The position numbers and the translations under genes are program-made. The notes beneath the pieces are model-generated. The model was not told the origin of the DNA. It saw only the letters and a list, made by a program, of their open reading frames with translations, and ran no database searches. This document shows, piece after piece, positions 7,682 to 16,713 of a DNA stretch of 64,000 nucleotides. The stretch comes from Clostridia bacterium. Its GTDB lineage: Bacteria > Bacillota > Clostridia > Oscillospirales > Acutalibacteraceae. Position 1 is the first letter of the stretch; each line of letters starts with the position of its first letter. The stretch lies in the NCBI GenBank assembly GCA_017461625.1, contig JAFTXJ010000014.1:1-64000 (forward strand), written 5' to 3'.

Positions 7682-9685
7682 ATGAAGAAATCTTTTTTTG
7701 ATCATATAATCCACGGTGGGGATTATAACCCCGACCAATGGATCAATACACCCGAAATCTGGGATGAGGATATGAGGCTTATGAACCTTGCTCATGTTAA
7801 CAGTGCAACTGTCGGTATTTTTTCGTGGGCGATGCTTGAGCCTGAAGAGGGTGTTTATAACTTCGATTTTCTTGATAAAATTCTCGACAAACTTCACGAA
7901 AACGGAAAAGATGTTATCCTGGCCACTCCGTCAGGTGCAAGGCCTGTGTGGCTTAGTCAGAAGTATCCCGAAGTGCTTCGTGTTGAAGAAACAGGCATCC
8001 GCAACGAATACGGTGTTCGACATAACCATTGCCTCACTTCACCGATATACAGAGAAAAGGTACGAAACATCAACCGTCGCCTTGCCGAGAGATACAAAAA
8101 TCACCCTGCCGTTAAAATGTGGCACATTTCAAACGAATATTGCGGTGAGTGCCATTGCGACCTTTGTCAGGAAGCTTTCAGAAATTGGCTGAAAGTTGAG
8201 TATCACAACAGCCTTGATGAGCTTAATTTTAAATGGTGGAACGGTTTTTGGAGCCATCAGGTATCTGACTGGTCACAAATTAACTCACCTAAATTCAGGG
8301 GCGAAAATCACGTTTCAGCAATGAAACTTGCCTGGCGTCGATTTGTAACCGACAGCCACATTTCATTCTTTGAAAATGAAATTGCTCCTTTGCGTGAAAT
8401 TACTCCCGATATTCCTGTCACCACTAACTTTATGAAGCTTTATGACGGCATTGATTATCAGAAATTTGCCAAAAAGCTTGACCTTGTTTCGTGGGATAAT
8501 TACCCGGCATGGGACAGAGGCTTTAATGATAAAGAGGCTTGTGACACAGCGTTTGTTCACGATGCGTTCCGCACAATGGGTGGCGGCAAGCCGTTCTTTA
8601 TGATGGAAAGCACTCCGTCTCTTGTTAACTGGCACAATGTCAATAAATTACCTCGCCCCGGCAGGCAGGAGCTTTCTTCCGTTCAGGCTGTCGCTCACGG
8701 AGCAGATAGTGTTCAGTATTTCCAATGGCGTAAAAGTCGTGGCGGTCATGAAAAATACCATGGTGCAGTGGTTGACCATTGCGGACATGAAAACACAAGG
8801 GTTTTCAAAGAGGTTTCACACTTAGGTGAGGTGCTTAAAAAGCTCAGTGATGTTGTTGGTGAAGAGTGCAACAGTCAGGTTGCTGTTGTTGCCGATTGGG
8901 AAAATAGCTGGGCAGTTAAATATTTCTGCGGTTATAACAATGACCACCGCGATTATTTTGATGAATGCATCAAATGGTATAAGCCATTCTGGAAAAACGG
9001 TGTATCGGTTGACGTTATCTCAATGGAAGATGATTTTTCAAAATATAAGCTCATTATTGCTCCGTTTTTGTATATGCTCAAAGACGGCACGGTTGAGCGA
9101 ATTGAGTCTTATGTTAAAAACGGAGGTAACTTTGTAACAACATACCTTTCCTGCCTTGTGGATAAGGATGACCTTTGTTACCTTGGCGGTTTCCCTGCAA
9201 ACAATCTCAAAGATGTTTTCGGTATCTGGTGTGAAGAAACTGATTCACTTCCCGACGGAATGAAAAACTCTGTTTCATACGAAAATAAAAATTATGATGT
9301 TGTTAAGATTTGTGATTTGATTCATTCAAACGGTGCAACCATTCTTGGCGAATATGAGCAGGATTTCTACACAGACCGTCCTGCAGTAACCGAAAATGCC
9401 TACGGTAAGGGTAGAGCATATTATGTCGCTTTCAGAAATGACGGTGACTTTGCAGATGATTTTTGCAAAAAGCTGGTTGCTGATGCACAGATTACACCTG
9501 ATACACTTATTAAAGCAGGTGAGGGTGTAACAATCAGAAAACGAGGAGATTTGATCTTTGCCATGAATTTTGCCGATACTGAAAGCAAAATTCAGCTCGA
9601 TAAAGAATATTTAGATGTTGTAAACGGTGCAACTCTCAGCGGTGAAATCACAATTCCTGTCTGCGGATATGTAATCTTAAAATAA
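7682..9685 (+). CDS. Beta-galactosidase, glycoside hydrolase family 42
   Basis: 667 residues, normal for GH42. The start at 7682 has AGGAG seven bases upstream; an in-frame ATG at 7655 lies at or before the transcription start. HGGDYNPDQW near the N-terminus is a family hallmark. Glu152 in HISNEY is the expected acid/base and Glu309 in FFMMEST the expected nucleophile. The cysteine cluster CGECHCDLC right after the acid/base, with an earlier Cys, is the zinc site seen in many GH42 trimers. The TIM barrel is followed by a trimerisation domain and a small beta domain. There is no signal peptide, so it acts on imported galactosides. It has its own promoter and terminator, and GH92 follows. Confidence 0.9.
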   Translation: MKKSFFDHIIHGGDYNPDQWINTPEIWDEDMRLMNLAHVNSATVGIFSWAMLEPEEGVYNFDFLDKILDKLHENGKDVILATPSGARPVWLSQKYPEVLRVEETGIRNEYGVRHNHCLTSPIYREKVRNINRRLAERYKNHPAVKMWHISNEYCGECHCDLCQEAFRNWLKVEYHNSLDELNFKWWNGFWSHQVSDWSQINSPKFRGENHVSAMKLAWRRFVTDSHISFFENEIAPLREITPDIPVTTNFMKLYDGIDYQKFAKKLDLVSWDNYPAWDRGFNDKEACDTAFVHDAFRTMGGGKPFFMMESTPSLVNWHNVNKLPRPGRQELSSVQAVAHGADSVQYFQWRKSRGGHEKYHGAVVDHCGHENTRVFKEVSHLGEVLKKLSDVVGEECNSQVAVVADWENSWAVKYFCGYNNDHRDYFDECIKWYKPFWKNGVSVDVISMEDDFSKYKLIIAPFLYMLKDGTVERIESYVKNGGNFVTTYLSCLVDKDDLCYLGGFPANNLKDVFGIWCEETDSLPDGMKNSVSYENKNYDVVKICDLIHSNGATILGEYEQDFYTDRPAVTENAYGKGRAYYVAFRNDGDFADDFCKKLVADAQITPDTLIKAGEGVTIRKRGDLIFAMNFADTESKIQLDKEYLDVVNGATLSGEITIPVCGYVILK

Positions 9686-9702
9686 AATAACACTAACAAA
9701 TA

Positions 9703-9740
9703 AAGTCGCATTCCTATTAACGGAGTGCGACTTGCTTTTA
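9703..9740 (+). terminator. Terminator after GH42 gene
   Basis: AAGTCGCATTCC pairs with GGAGTGCGACTT, followed by a T-rich tract. Confidence 0.8.
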
Positions 9741-9743
9741 TAT

Positions 9744-9772
9744 TTGACTTTTATGCTTCAATAAGGTATAGT
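9744..9772 (+). promoter_or_regulatory. Promoter of GH92-DUF4838 operon
   Basis: TTGACT (9744-9749), 17-bp spacer, TATAGT (9767-9772). It is followed by GAGGTGG and the ATG at 9804. Confidence 0.65.
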
Positions 9773-9803
9773 TGAAACAAGAAAGAATTGAGGTGGTTAT
9801 GAT

Positions 9804-12053
9804 ATGGCAATTTTAAGAATAATTGTTTCCATAATCGTTGTTATTGAAACTGCTTTTGCAGGTCTTTTTAATGGGATAATATTAAAACCCGTTGATATGC
9901 CCGAGCCTGAAACAGGGGAGTGCACACAGTATGTTGACCCTTTTATCGGAACAGGCGGTATTCCTTGGGCTTGCGGTATGCTCAGCCCTGCGGCAAGTAC
10001 ACCTTTCGGTCTTGTAAAGCTCGGTCCCGATACTTCTTTTATGGGTGGTGCATTTATAATTAATCTTAACCGTTCAGGTTATTATTATGATCAACGTCAT
10101 ATCCTGGGATTTAGTCATTCCCGTCTTTCAGGCACCGGTGCTGTTGATTACGGTATGTTCAGGGTAACTCCCGCAATCGGTAAAAACCGGGCAAAGGCTC
10201 TTCCTTATTCTCATATGAATGAAACTGCCTTACCGGGCTACTATGCTGTATATCTTCAGACTATTGACTGCCTTGCGGAAATGACCGCAACATCCCACAC
10301 AGGTATTCATCGTTATACCTTTAATGATTCCAAGGATTCCCGACTTTTCCTTGATGTCAGCAGTGCTCTTGCAAATCGTTGGACATCAAAAAACTTTGTT
10401 GAATTTGATGAAGCAACCGGTATGATTACCGGTGGTTGTGTCCTCCATGGAGGCTTTTCTGACAGATATGACGGTCTTCCTGTTTATTTTGCTGCCACAG
10501 CAGATGAGAAAATAGTGTCATATGAAATTTCAGGCGATGAAGAAAGCCTTGGTATCGACCTTAATTTCGACTCAATTGAAGATGACAATGTTGAGCTTAA
10601 GCTTGCCGTAAGCTGTGTAAGTGTTGAAAATGCAAAGCTCAATCTTGAAGAAGAAGCAGGTAACCTCAATTTTGATGAAGTAAAAAAAGCTGCCCTCTCC
10701 CAATGGGAAGACCGCCTTTCTTCAATCAGAATTGATGCTGACGATGAAGTCAAAACCGTGTTCTATACAGGTCTTTACCACAGCATGATTATGCCGTCTG
10801 ATTTTACCGATGTTAACGGTGAATATCTCGGCTTTGATATGAAGGTGCATAAAGCCGAAGGCTACACATACCGCACCGATATGTCCATCTGGGATACTTG
10901 CCGTGATGTTCATTCCCTTTATTCAATTATTGCTCCTGATGTCCAGTCAGACTGCCTTAAGAGCCTTGTTGAAATGGCAAAGCAAGGTTACGGTGTTCTT
11001 CCACGCTGGCCTATGGGAGCCGGATATACCGAATCAATGCAGGGCAGTCCCACCAACATTGTGATTGCTGAAAGCTATCTTAAAGGATATACCGATTTTG
11101 ATGTTGAATATGCCCTTGAATGTATGAAACGCACCTCTGACGGTGAAGTGGAAAAAGACGGCAGAAGCTGGGTTAACGAGTATAACGAATACGGTTACAT
11201 CCCAAATGATATTTCAAACGGTGACGAATCGGTTGCACGTACTATTGAGTATTCGTGGGAAGATGCTGCAATTTCTGACTTAGCGGAAGCTCTCGGTAAA
11301 ACCGAGGATGCACAAAAATACTACGAAAAATCAATGTATTATAAAAATGTGTTTGATTCTGAAACGCAGTATTTCAGAGCAAGAAATTCTGACGGTGAAT
11401 TCATCTGGAACTTTAGTCCGTATATTACAACATTTTATGATATGGTTTTGCCGATTAAATTCGCTGACCCATACTGTGAGGGCAGTGCAAGGCAGTGGCG
11501 CTGGAGTGCAATTCACGACATTGACGGAATGATTGACCTCTTTGAAAGCAAAGAATATTTTGTTAAAGAGCTTGACAGGTTTATGAAAGACGCTTCCTTA
11601 AGAAGAGCAGATATCGACCCGGGAAGCGGGTTCTGGATCGGCAATCAGCATGATATCCACACACCATATCTTTTCTCGAATGCAGGCAGATCTGACCTCA
11701 CTCAGAAGTGGGTGCGTTGGACTCTTGATAACCGTTTCAGTACCGATGTTAACGGACTTGACGGCAATGACGACGGCGGTACGGTAAGCTCTTGGTATGT
11801 TTTCTCGGCAATGGGATTTTATCCTCTTGCAGGCAGTGATAAATACTGGATCGGTTCACCCAATGTCAACAGTGCGGAAATTGCCCTTGTAAACGGCAAA
11901 ACCCTCAAGGTTATTGCCAATAATCAGGGCAAGAAGAATGTTTATGTTAAAAGTGTAACTCTTAACGGAACAGAGCTTGACGGTTGCTACATTACTCATG
12001 ACCAGCTTATGGCAGGTGGCGAGCTTGTGTTTGAAATGGCATCAAAAGCATAA
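9804..12053 (+). CDS. Alpha-mannosidase-like glycoside hydrolase family 92
   Basis: 749 residues. Residues 1-28 are a hydrophobic leader (signal peptide or anchor) with few positive charges. Mature GH92 starts with YVDPFIGTGG and contains TPFGLVKLGPD, the central catalytic domain (YRTDMSIWDTCR, RWPMGAGYTESMQGSP) and the terminal GNDDGG...SSWYVFSAMGFYP hallmark near residue 654. Family members are calcium-dependent exo-mannosidases, mostly acting on alpha-1,2 and other linkages of high-mannose N-glycans. The predicted location is the cell surface. It is transcribed with the DUF4838 gene 12 bases downstream. Linkage specificity cannot be read from sequence. Confidence 0.9.
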   Translation: MAILRIIVSIIVVIETAFAGLFNGIILKPVDMPEPETGECTQYVDPFIGTGGIPWACGMLSPAASTPFGLVKLGPDTSFMGGAFIINLNRSGYYYDQRHILGFSHSRLSGTGAVDYGMFRVTPAIGKNRAKALPYSHMNETALPGYYAVYLQTIDCLAEMTATSHTGIHRYTFNDSKDSRLFLDVSSALANRWTSKNFVEFDEATGMITGGCVLHGGFSDRYDGLPVYFAATADEKIVSYEISGDEESLGIDLNFDSIEDDNVELKLAVSCVSVENAKLNLEEEAGNLNFDEVKKAALSQWEDRLSSIRIDADDEVKTVFYTGLYHSMIMPSDFTDVNGEYLGFDMKVHKAEGYTYRTDMSIWDTCRDVHSLYSIIAPDVQSDCLKSLVEMAKQGYGVLPRWPMGAGYTESMQGSPTNIVIAESYLKGYTDFDVEYALECMKRTSDGEVEKDGRSWVNEYNEYGYIPNDISNGDESVARTIEYSWEDAAISDLAEALGKTEDAQKYYEKSMYYKNVFDSETQYFRARNSDGEFIWNFSPYITTFYDMVLPIKFADPYCEGSARQWRWSAIHDIDGMIDLFESKEYFVKELDRFMKDASLRRADIDPGSGFWIGNQHDIHTPYLFSNAGRSDLTQKWVRWTLDNRFSTDVNGLDGNDDGGTVSSWYVFSAMGFYPLAGSDKYWIGSPNVNSAEIALVNGKTLKVIANNQGKKNVYVKSVTLNGTELDGCYITHDQLMAGGELVFEMASKA

Positions 12054-12065
12054 CGGAGGTAGCTT

Positions 12066-13949
12066 ATGGCTTACATAAAAGCGTTTATATCTTTAATTGA
12101 AATTCTTCTTGTGTGTGCAGGTGTTATCCCTGTTAATACAAATATTGACTATGGCGGAAATGACTATGTTGCTCCCGAAGTAACCTCACCTATGTATATC
12201 GTTTCGGGCGGTGAAACTGATTTTGTTATAGCAACTGGCGAAAATCCTGATGAATGTATTCTTACTGCTGCTGATGAATTGCAGACTTATATCAAAAAAA
12301 TCAGTGGTGCCGAGCTTGCAATTGTTACCGAAAATCAGCTAAATGACGGTGACAACGCAATCCTTCTTGGTGATACATTGATTTCACAAAGTGTTGAAGC
12401 AATTGATACAGAATCCCTTGGTGAGGATAGCTTCACTTTATATGCTGACGGTAACCGTCTTTTTATCGTAGGTGAAGACAGCAGGGGAACACTCTACGGA
12501 GTTTACACTCTTCTTGAAGAATATTTCGGTGTGCGTTGGTTTACACCTACTCTTGAAGTTGTTCCCGAAAACGATGATGTGGTTATTGATAAAAATCTTA
12601 ACCGCACCGTTGAGCCGTCTTTTGTCATTCGTCGTAATGATTGTGCCGGAACAAACGATGCTCACAGAGCAAGAACTAAAATGAACGTATCATTTTGGCG
12701 TGAGGCAGAAGAATATGGCGGTGCTTTGAATTATGTTCTTTGGGACGTTACTCTTGATGTTCTTGTTCCTGACTCTCTTTTCAGTGAGCACCCCGAATAT
12801 TTTGCAATGAATTCCGACGGAAGCCGTACCACCGACCATGTCTGCCTTTCTCACCCTGATGTGCTTCCTATCGCTATTGAAAATGCTCGCAAGGCAATGC
12901 GTGAGTGCGAGCGTGAAAGTGCCGACCATATCCACATCGGACAAAAGGATAATTCAAACTATTGCCATTGCCCCGATTGTGAAGCTTCATATGAAAAATA
13001 CGGAAGCATCTGTGCGCCTACGCTTATTTTTACAAATAATTTTGCTGATGCTCTTGATGAAGAATTTCCTGACTTTACCTATACTTTTTATGCTTACGGT
13101 GAAACAGATCGCCCGCCAACAGACTTCACTCTTAAATGTAACAGCAATGTTGTGCCCGTTCTTTGCGGACTTCACAGAGCTTGCCGCAGTCATCCTCTTA
13201 CCGAATGCGGAGCTGTTGACGGTCAGGAAACATTTATGAACCTCTTCGGTGAAAATGAGCCTTATATTGCTCAGGATTTTAAAGATTGGGTGCAGATTGC
13301 CGAGAGAACTTATATCTATGACTACACAATCAACTTTTTAAACACGGCCCAGTTCCATTCCAATTTTGAAACTCTTCAATCTACTATGAAGTATATGCAC
13401 GATATCGGTATCACAGGCTATGTCTATAATTGCGGTGACGGTCATTATGCTGCTTTTAACGCATTGAGAAACTACCTTCTCTGCAAGCTTCAGTGGGATG
13501 TTGACTGCGATGTTGAATACCATATGATGGATTTCCTTAAGGCTTATTACGGTGAGGATGCCGCACCTTATATTAAAGAAATTATTGACATTCAGACCGC
13601 CGGGATGAAAGCAACTGCACACGCTTTTGACTTTGACTGGCATTATCAGGCAGGCTATTTTTCACCGATTAATATAGCAAAGCTTGATATCCTCTGGAAA
13701 AAGGCTCTCAATGCAGACATAACCGAGGAACAGCTCTTCAATGTTGAGGTTGATAACCTCAGCTGGGAATACTTTAAAGCAAACCAGTTTTTGGGTGAAT
13801 ATTGCTTCCTGAATCCGTTCAGAATGAAAGCCAACGAGGAGCTTTATGACAGCTTTAAGGCTCACGGAATGGATAGAGTATCGTCTTTCGGAACTATTCC
13901 TGATAAGAGTGATATCGACTTTATGCTCAGACCCTTTAACTGGGGTTAA
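12066..13949 (+). CDS. DUF4838 domain protein, likely surface glycosidase
   Basis: 627 residues. A hydrophobic leader (about 1-22) is followed by a small alpha/beta domain of the alpha-glucuronidase N-terminal type (CILTAADELQTYIKKISG...ILLGD) and a large DUF4838 TIM-barrel-like domain (HIGQKDNSNYCHCPDCEASY, YDYTINFLNTAQFHSNFETL, GDGHYAAFNALRNYLLCKLQWD). DUF4838 proteins occur in polysaccharide-degradation loci and are thought to be glycoside hydrolases; the substrate is unknown. It starts 12 bases after GH92 with CGGAGG upstream, so the two share a transcript and probably a substrate. The CHCPDC motif could hold a metal. It is followed by a terminator. Confidence 0.75.
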   Translation: MAYIKAFISLIEILLVCAGVIPVNTNIDYGGNDYVAPEVTSPMYIVSGGETDFVIATGENPDECILTAADELQTYIKKISGAELAIVTENQLNDGDNAILLGDTLISQSVEAIDTESLGEDSFTLYADGNRLFIVGEDSRGTLYGVYTLLEEYFGVRWFTPTLEVVPENDDVVIDKNLNRTVEPSFVIRRNDCAGTNDAHRARTKMNVSFWREAEEYGGALNYVLWDVTLDVLVPDSLFSEHPEYFAMNSDGSRTTDHVCLSHPDVLPIAIENARKAMRECERESADHIHIGQKDNSNYCHCPDCEASYEKYGSICAPTLIFTNNFADALDEEFPDFTYTFYAYGETDRPPTDFTLKCNSNVVPVLCGLHRACRSHPLTECGAVDGQETFMNLFGENEPYIAQDFKDWVQIAERTYIYDYTINFLNTAQFHSNFETLQSTMKYMHDIGITGYVYNCGDGHYAAFNALRNYLLCKLQWDVDCDVEYHMMDFLKAYYGEDAAPYIKEIIDIQTAGMKATAHAFDFDWHYQAGYFSPINIAKLDILWKKALNADITEEQLFNVEVDNLSWEYFKANQFLGEYCFLNPFRMKANEELYDSFKAHGMDRVSSFGTIPDKSDIDFMLRPFNWG

Positions 13950-13954
13950 TTATT

Positions 13955-13988
13955 AAACGATGCGGTTTTGAACTGCATCGTTTTTTTG
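13955..13988 (+). terminator. Terminator after DUF4838 gene
   Basis: AAACGATGCGGTT pairs with AACTGCATCGTTT, followed by a T-run. Confidence 0.85.
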
Positions 13989-14047
13989 TTGATTTTTTTG
14001 TAAGAATGTTATATGCTATTAACATAACATTTTTCGGAGGGTTTTTA

Positions 14048-15184
14048 ATGAATAACTCAACCACCGCTAAATCTTTGAGATTTAAGCCCAATGGCAACTT
14101 TAAGGTTATGCACATCACCGATACTCACCTTGAAGATGATAATATAGAGGCATCAGTTTGGCTTATGGCAAATGCCTGCGACAGGGAAAATCCGGATGTT
14201 GTTATTATAACTGGCGATAATGTTCAGAACTGTGACGACTCCGCCAAAACCAAAGGCTATATAGACAAGCTTATGAACGTGTTTGAAGCAAGAAAAATTC
14301 CCGTTGCAATTACCTTTGGTAATCACGATTCTGAGGTCGGCTCTATGTCACGAGAGGAGCTTATGGCTTATTACAACACCTATTCATGTTCAATCAGTGT
14401 TGATGACGGTGAACTTCTTTCCGGCTGCGGAACATATAATATCCCTGTTTTGTCAAGTAATGGTGAAAAGATTAAATTCAACCTCTGGGTTTTTGACTCA
14501 AACGATTACGACGGTAAGGGTCATTATGGCTGTGTTTTGGCTGACCAGGTTGAATGGTATAAGAAGCGTTCAGATGAACTCACATCTCAGAATGGCGGCA
14601 ATAAGGTTTATTCCCTTGCTTTTCAGCATATGATTGTTGCCGATGTGTATGATGCATTAAAAAAGAGTGATAAAAAACGCTTTTTCTCTTACAGCCATAT
14701 GTATAATGAAGACGATTATTATATGTTTGACCCTGACAGAGTGAATTTCGGTACTCTTACCGAAACACCCTGCAGCGGATATGAAAATTACGGCCAGTTT
14801 GAAGCAATGGTTGAAAAGGGCGATGTGCTTGCAATTTTTTCGGGTCACGACCATACTAATGCTTTCGGTGTAAAGCATAAGGGAATTGACATCTGCAATT
14901 CTTTGAGCACCCGATATAACGGCGATGCTTTTTCATCCCAATACGGCTACAGAATTCTTGAAGTCAATGAAAAAGACACATCTGTTTACACAAGCCGTGT
15001 TGTTCATTGGTATGATATGATTACCATGAAAGATGTTAAAGCCGCTAAAGCAAAAGGGGACACCTTCGGCTGCAAAACAGCCTTTGATGTTAAATGGCGA
15101 GGTGCTTTGATGAAATCCTCCCACCGCTTCGGCAGATTCTGGATTCACAAATTAACCGGCAGAAAGGTTACATATAAAGATTAA
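14048..15184 (+). CDS. Calcineurin-like metallophosphoesterase
   Basis: 378 residues starting at ATG 14048 behind CGGAGGG; the upstream in-frame ATG at 14006 has no ribosome binding site. All metal-binding blocks are present in order: ITDTHLEDD, VIITGDNVQN, TFGNHDSE, a later His in FQHMIV, and SGHDHTNAF. Such enzymes hydrolyse phosphoesters with two metals. The overall arrangement resembles the Dcr2/Sia1-like phosphodiesterases. No signal peptide is visible, so it is probably cytoplasmic. The substrate is unknown. It follows the glycan genes but has its own promoter region and terminator. Confidence 0.8.
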   Translation: MNNSTTAKSLRFKPNGNFKVMHITDTHLEDDNIEASVWLMANACDRENPDVVIITGDNVQNCDDSAKTKGYIDKLMNVFEARKIPVAITFGNHDSEVGSMSREELMAYYNTYSCSISVDDGELLSGCGTYNIPVLSSNGEKIKFNLWVFDSNDYDGKGHYGCVLADQVEWYKKRSDELTSQNGGNKVYSLAFQHMIVADVYDALKKSDKKRFFSYSHMYNEDDYYMFDPDRVNFGTLTETPCSGYENYGQFEAMVEKGDVLAIFSGHDHTNAFGVKHKGIDICNSLSTRYNGDAFSSQYGYRILEVNEKDTSVYTSRVVHWYDMITMKDVKAAKAKGDTFGCKTAFDVKWRGALMKSSHRFGRFWIHKLTGRKVTYKD

Positions 15185-15208
15185 AGAGCTCCGATAGGAG
15201 CTCTTTTA
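15183..15208 (+). terminator. Terminator overlapping the phosphoesterase stop codon
   Basis: AAAGAGCTCC-GATA-GGAGCTCTTTT hairpin with a short T-run. The homology of the following truncated gene appears to begin immediately after it. Confidence 0.8.
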
Positions 15209-15209
15209 T

Positions 15210-16649
15210 CTTGATATTGAAGCGGGTATTGATGACGCTTTCAAACAGGGCGAGCTTGACCGTGCAATGCTCCGCACAGCTTCACACGAGCTGACACACT
15301 TCATTGAAAAGTGGTCTCCTGAGCAGTACAGAAACCTGAGAAACTTTGTTTATGATACCCTTAACAGCAGAGATTCTAATACCGTAAAGAGATTGATTGC
15401 GGCACAGAGAGATAACGCAGAAAAGGCAGGTCACAAACTCAGTTATGACGAGGCCTCTCGTGAAGTTGTGGCAGATGCCTGTGAAATGTTGCTTAGAGAC
15501 AGCAGAGCCGTTGAACGCCTTGCCAATGAAAACCTTACCCTTGCTCAGAAAATCAGGGACTGGGTATCAGATTTTGTGAATAAAATCAAAAAAGCCTTTG
15601 AGGGAGTTACCGCAAGAACCGTTGAAGCCCGAATTCTTGAAGAAAATATCAAAGAATGGAGTGAAATTCAGGCTCTTTGGGACAACGCTCTTGAAGATGC
15701 CCTGCGTTCAAGTACCGAATACGGTGCTCAAGGTGAAAATACGGTTGAAAGTGAAATACAACATTCTATAAGATACACTACGGATAATAGACCAGTGGTT
15801 GTAATTGAAGAAAATATTCTCGATGGTGTCCCAGAAAATGAGTGGGTTGATATTGTCAAAAAGACAATGAGTGATAATTTTGTGTCAGGAATACCGATTA
15901 AGGGTAGATTGATTAAAGTTAATCGCATTACAAAGAGAGAATATTTGAATTCGAATGATACTCGAAAGTATAAGAAGAAATATCCGTATATATACAAAGA
16001 CAAGCTTAATGCTGCTTCCCAGCTTGATGAAATTATAGTTGCTTCAACGAATTATGTAAATGAAGATTTAAATCACATCAGAAAAAAGGATAATTTTAAG
16101 GATTTTGCACGCGGTGAAGTTTTAATGAGAATTTCTAATCGTGATTATAAAGCAAATGTTCTTGTTGCTATTGATGGGAAAAACGAAATGGTACTATATG
16201 ATATTATTTCATTTGAATCTTCGGAATTCACAACAAAAAAAGAAGCCAAATCGTTTACCGTCGCACCTAAAAAGGATATAAACGATAGACTCGATTTGTC
16301 TTCCACTGATAGTATATCCCAAAACACCAAAAATGTCAACGATGACATTCAATTCTCCCTTCGTGGGGAGCAGGTGAGCAGTAACACTCTTGCAAAGCAG
16401 CTTAAGAGGGATTATTCCACCGAGGTCAGCGTAATCGACATCAGAAGCTTCATTGATTTGGTTGCAGAGGAACAGAATAAAATCCTTTCAAATCAGGATT
16501 ATGAAGATTTGTGGGGCAGAGTTGTTGGATTTTCAAAGGGTATTCTACGAAAGTCAAAACAGCTTGATATTGAAAATCAGGTAAAGGCAGATGAGAAAGT
16601 TTATGTTTATTTTCAGACAAAATTGCAAGCATTTTTCAACTCCTGTTGA
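15210..16649 (+). pseudogene. Remnant of a large mobile-element polyvalent protein
   Basis: The frame is open from 15198, and protein-like sequence runs up to the upstream terminator without a start signal (LDIEAGIDDAFKQGELDRA before the first ATG at 15267), so the 5' end is lost. The fragment has an HExxH metallopeptidase motif (SHELTHFIEKW), a helical stretch, then a block (RLIKVNRITKREYL...NEMVLYDIISFE) resembling the BECR-fold nuclease-like domains of large polyvalent proteins in phages and ICEs. The 3' end stops abruptly (FNSC) inside the promoter of the next gene, so it is probably truncated there too. Codon use becomes AT-richer in the nuclease-like block. It is presumably non-functional, although a shorter product from ATG 15267 cannot be excluded. 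Confidence 0.65.
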
Positions 16650-16674
16650 CATTGATAATTTAAACTGATAAAAT
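16646..16674 (+). promoter_or_regulatory. Promoter of the redox operon
   Basis: TTGACA (16646-16651), 17-bp spacer, TAAAAT (16669-16674). The -35 box overlaps the stop codon of the truncated gene upstream. Confidence 0.75.
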
Positions 16675-16713
16675 AATAATGTTACTCTTTCAATTTGAAA
16701 CGGAGGATAAATA

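Noticed and set aside
12690..12944. 84-residue minus-strand frame within the DUF4838 gene
   Set aside because: Shadow frame with no ribosome binding site inside a strongly supported gene.
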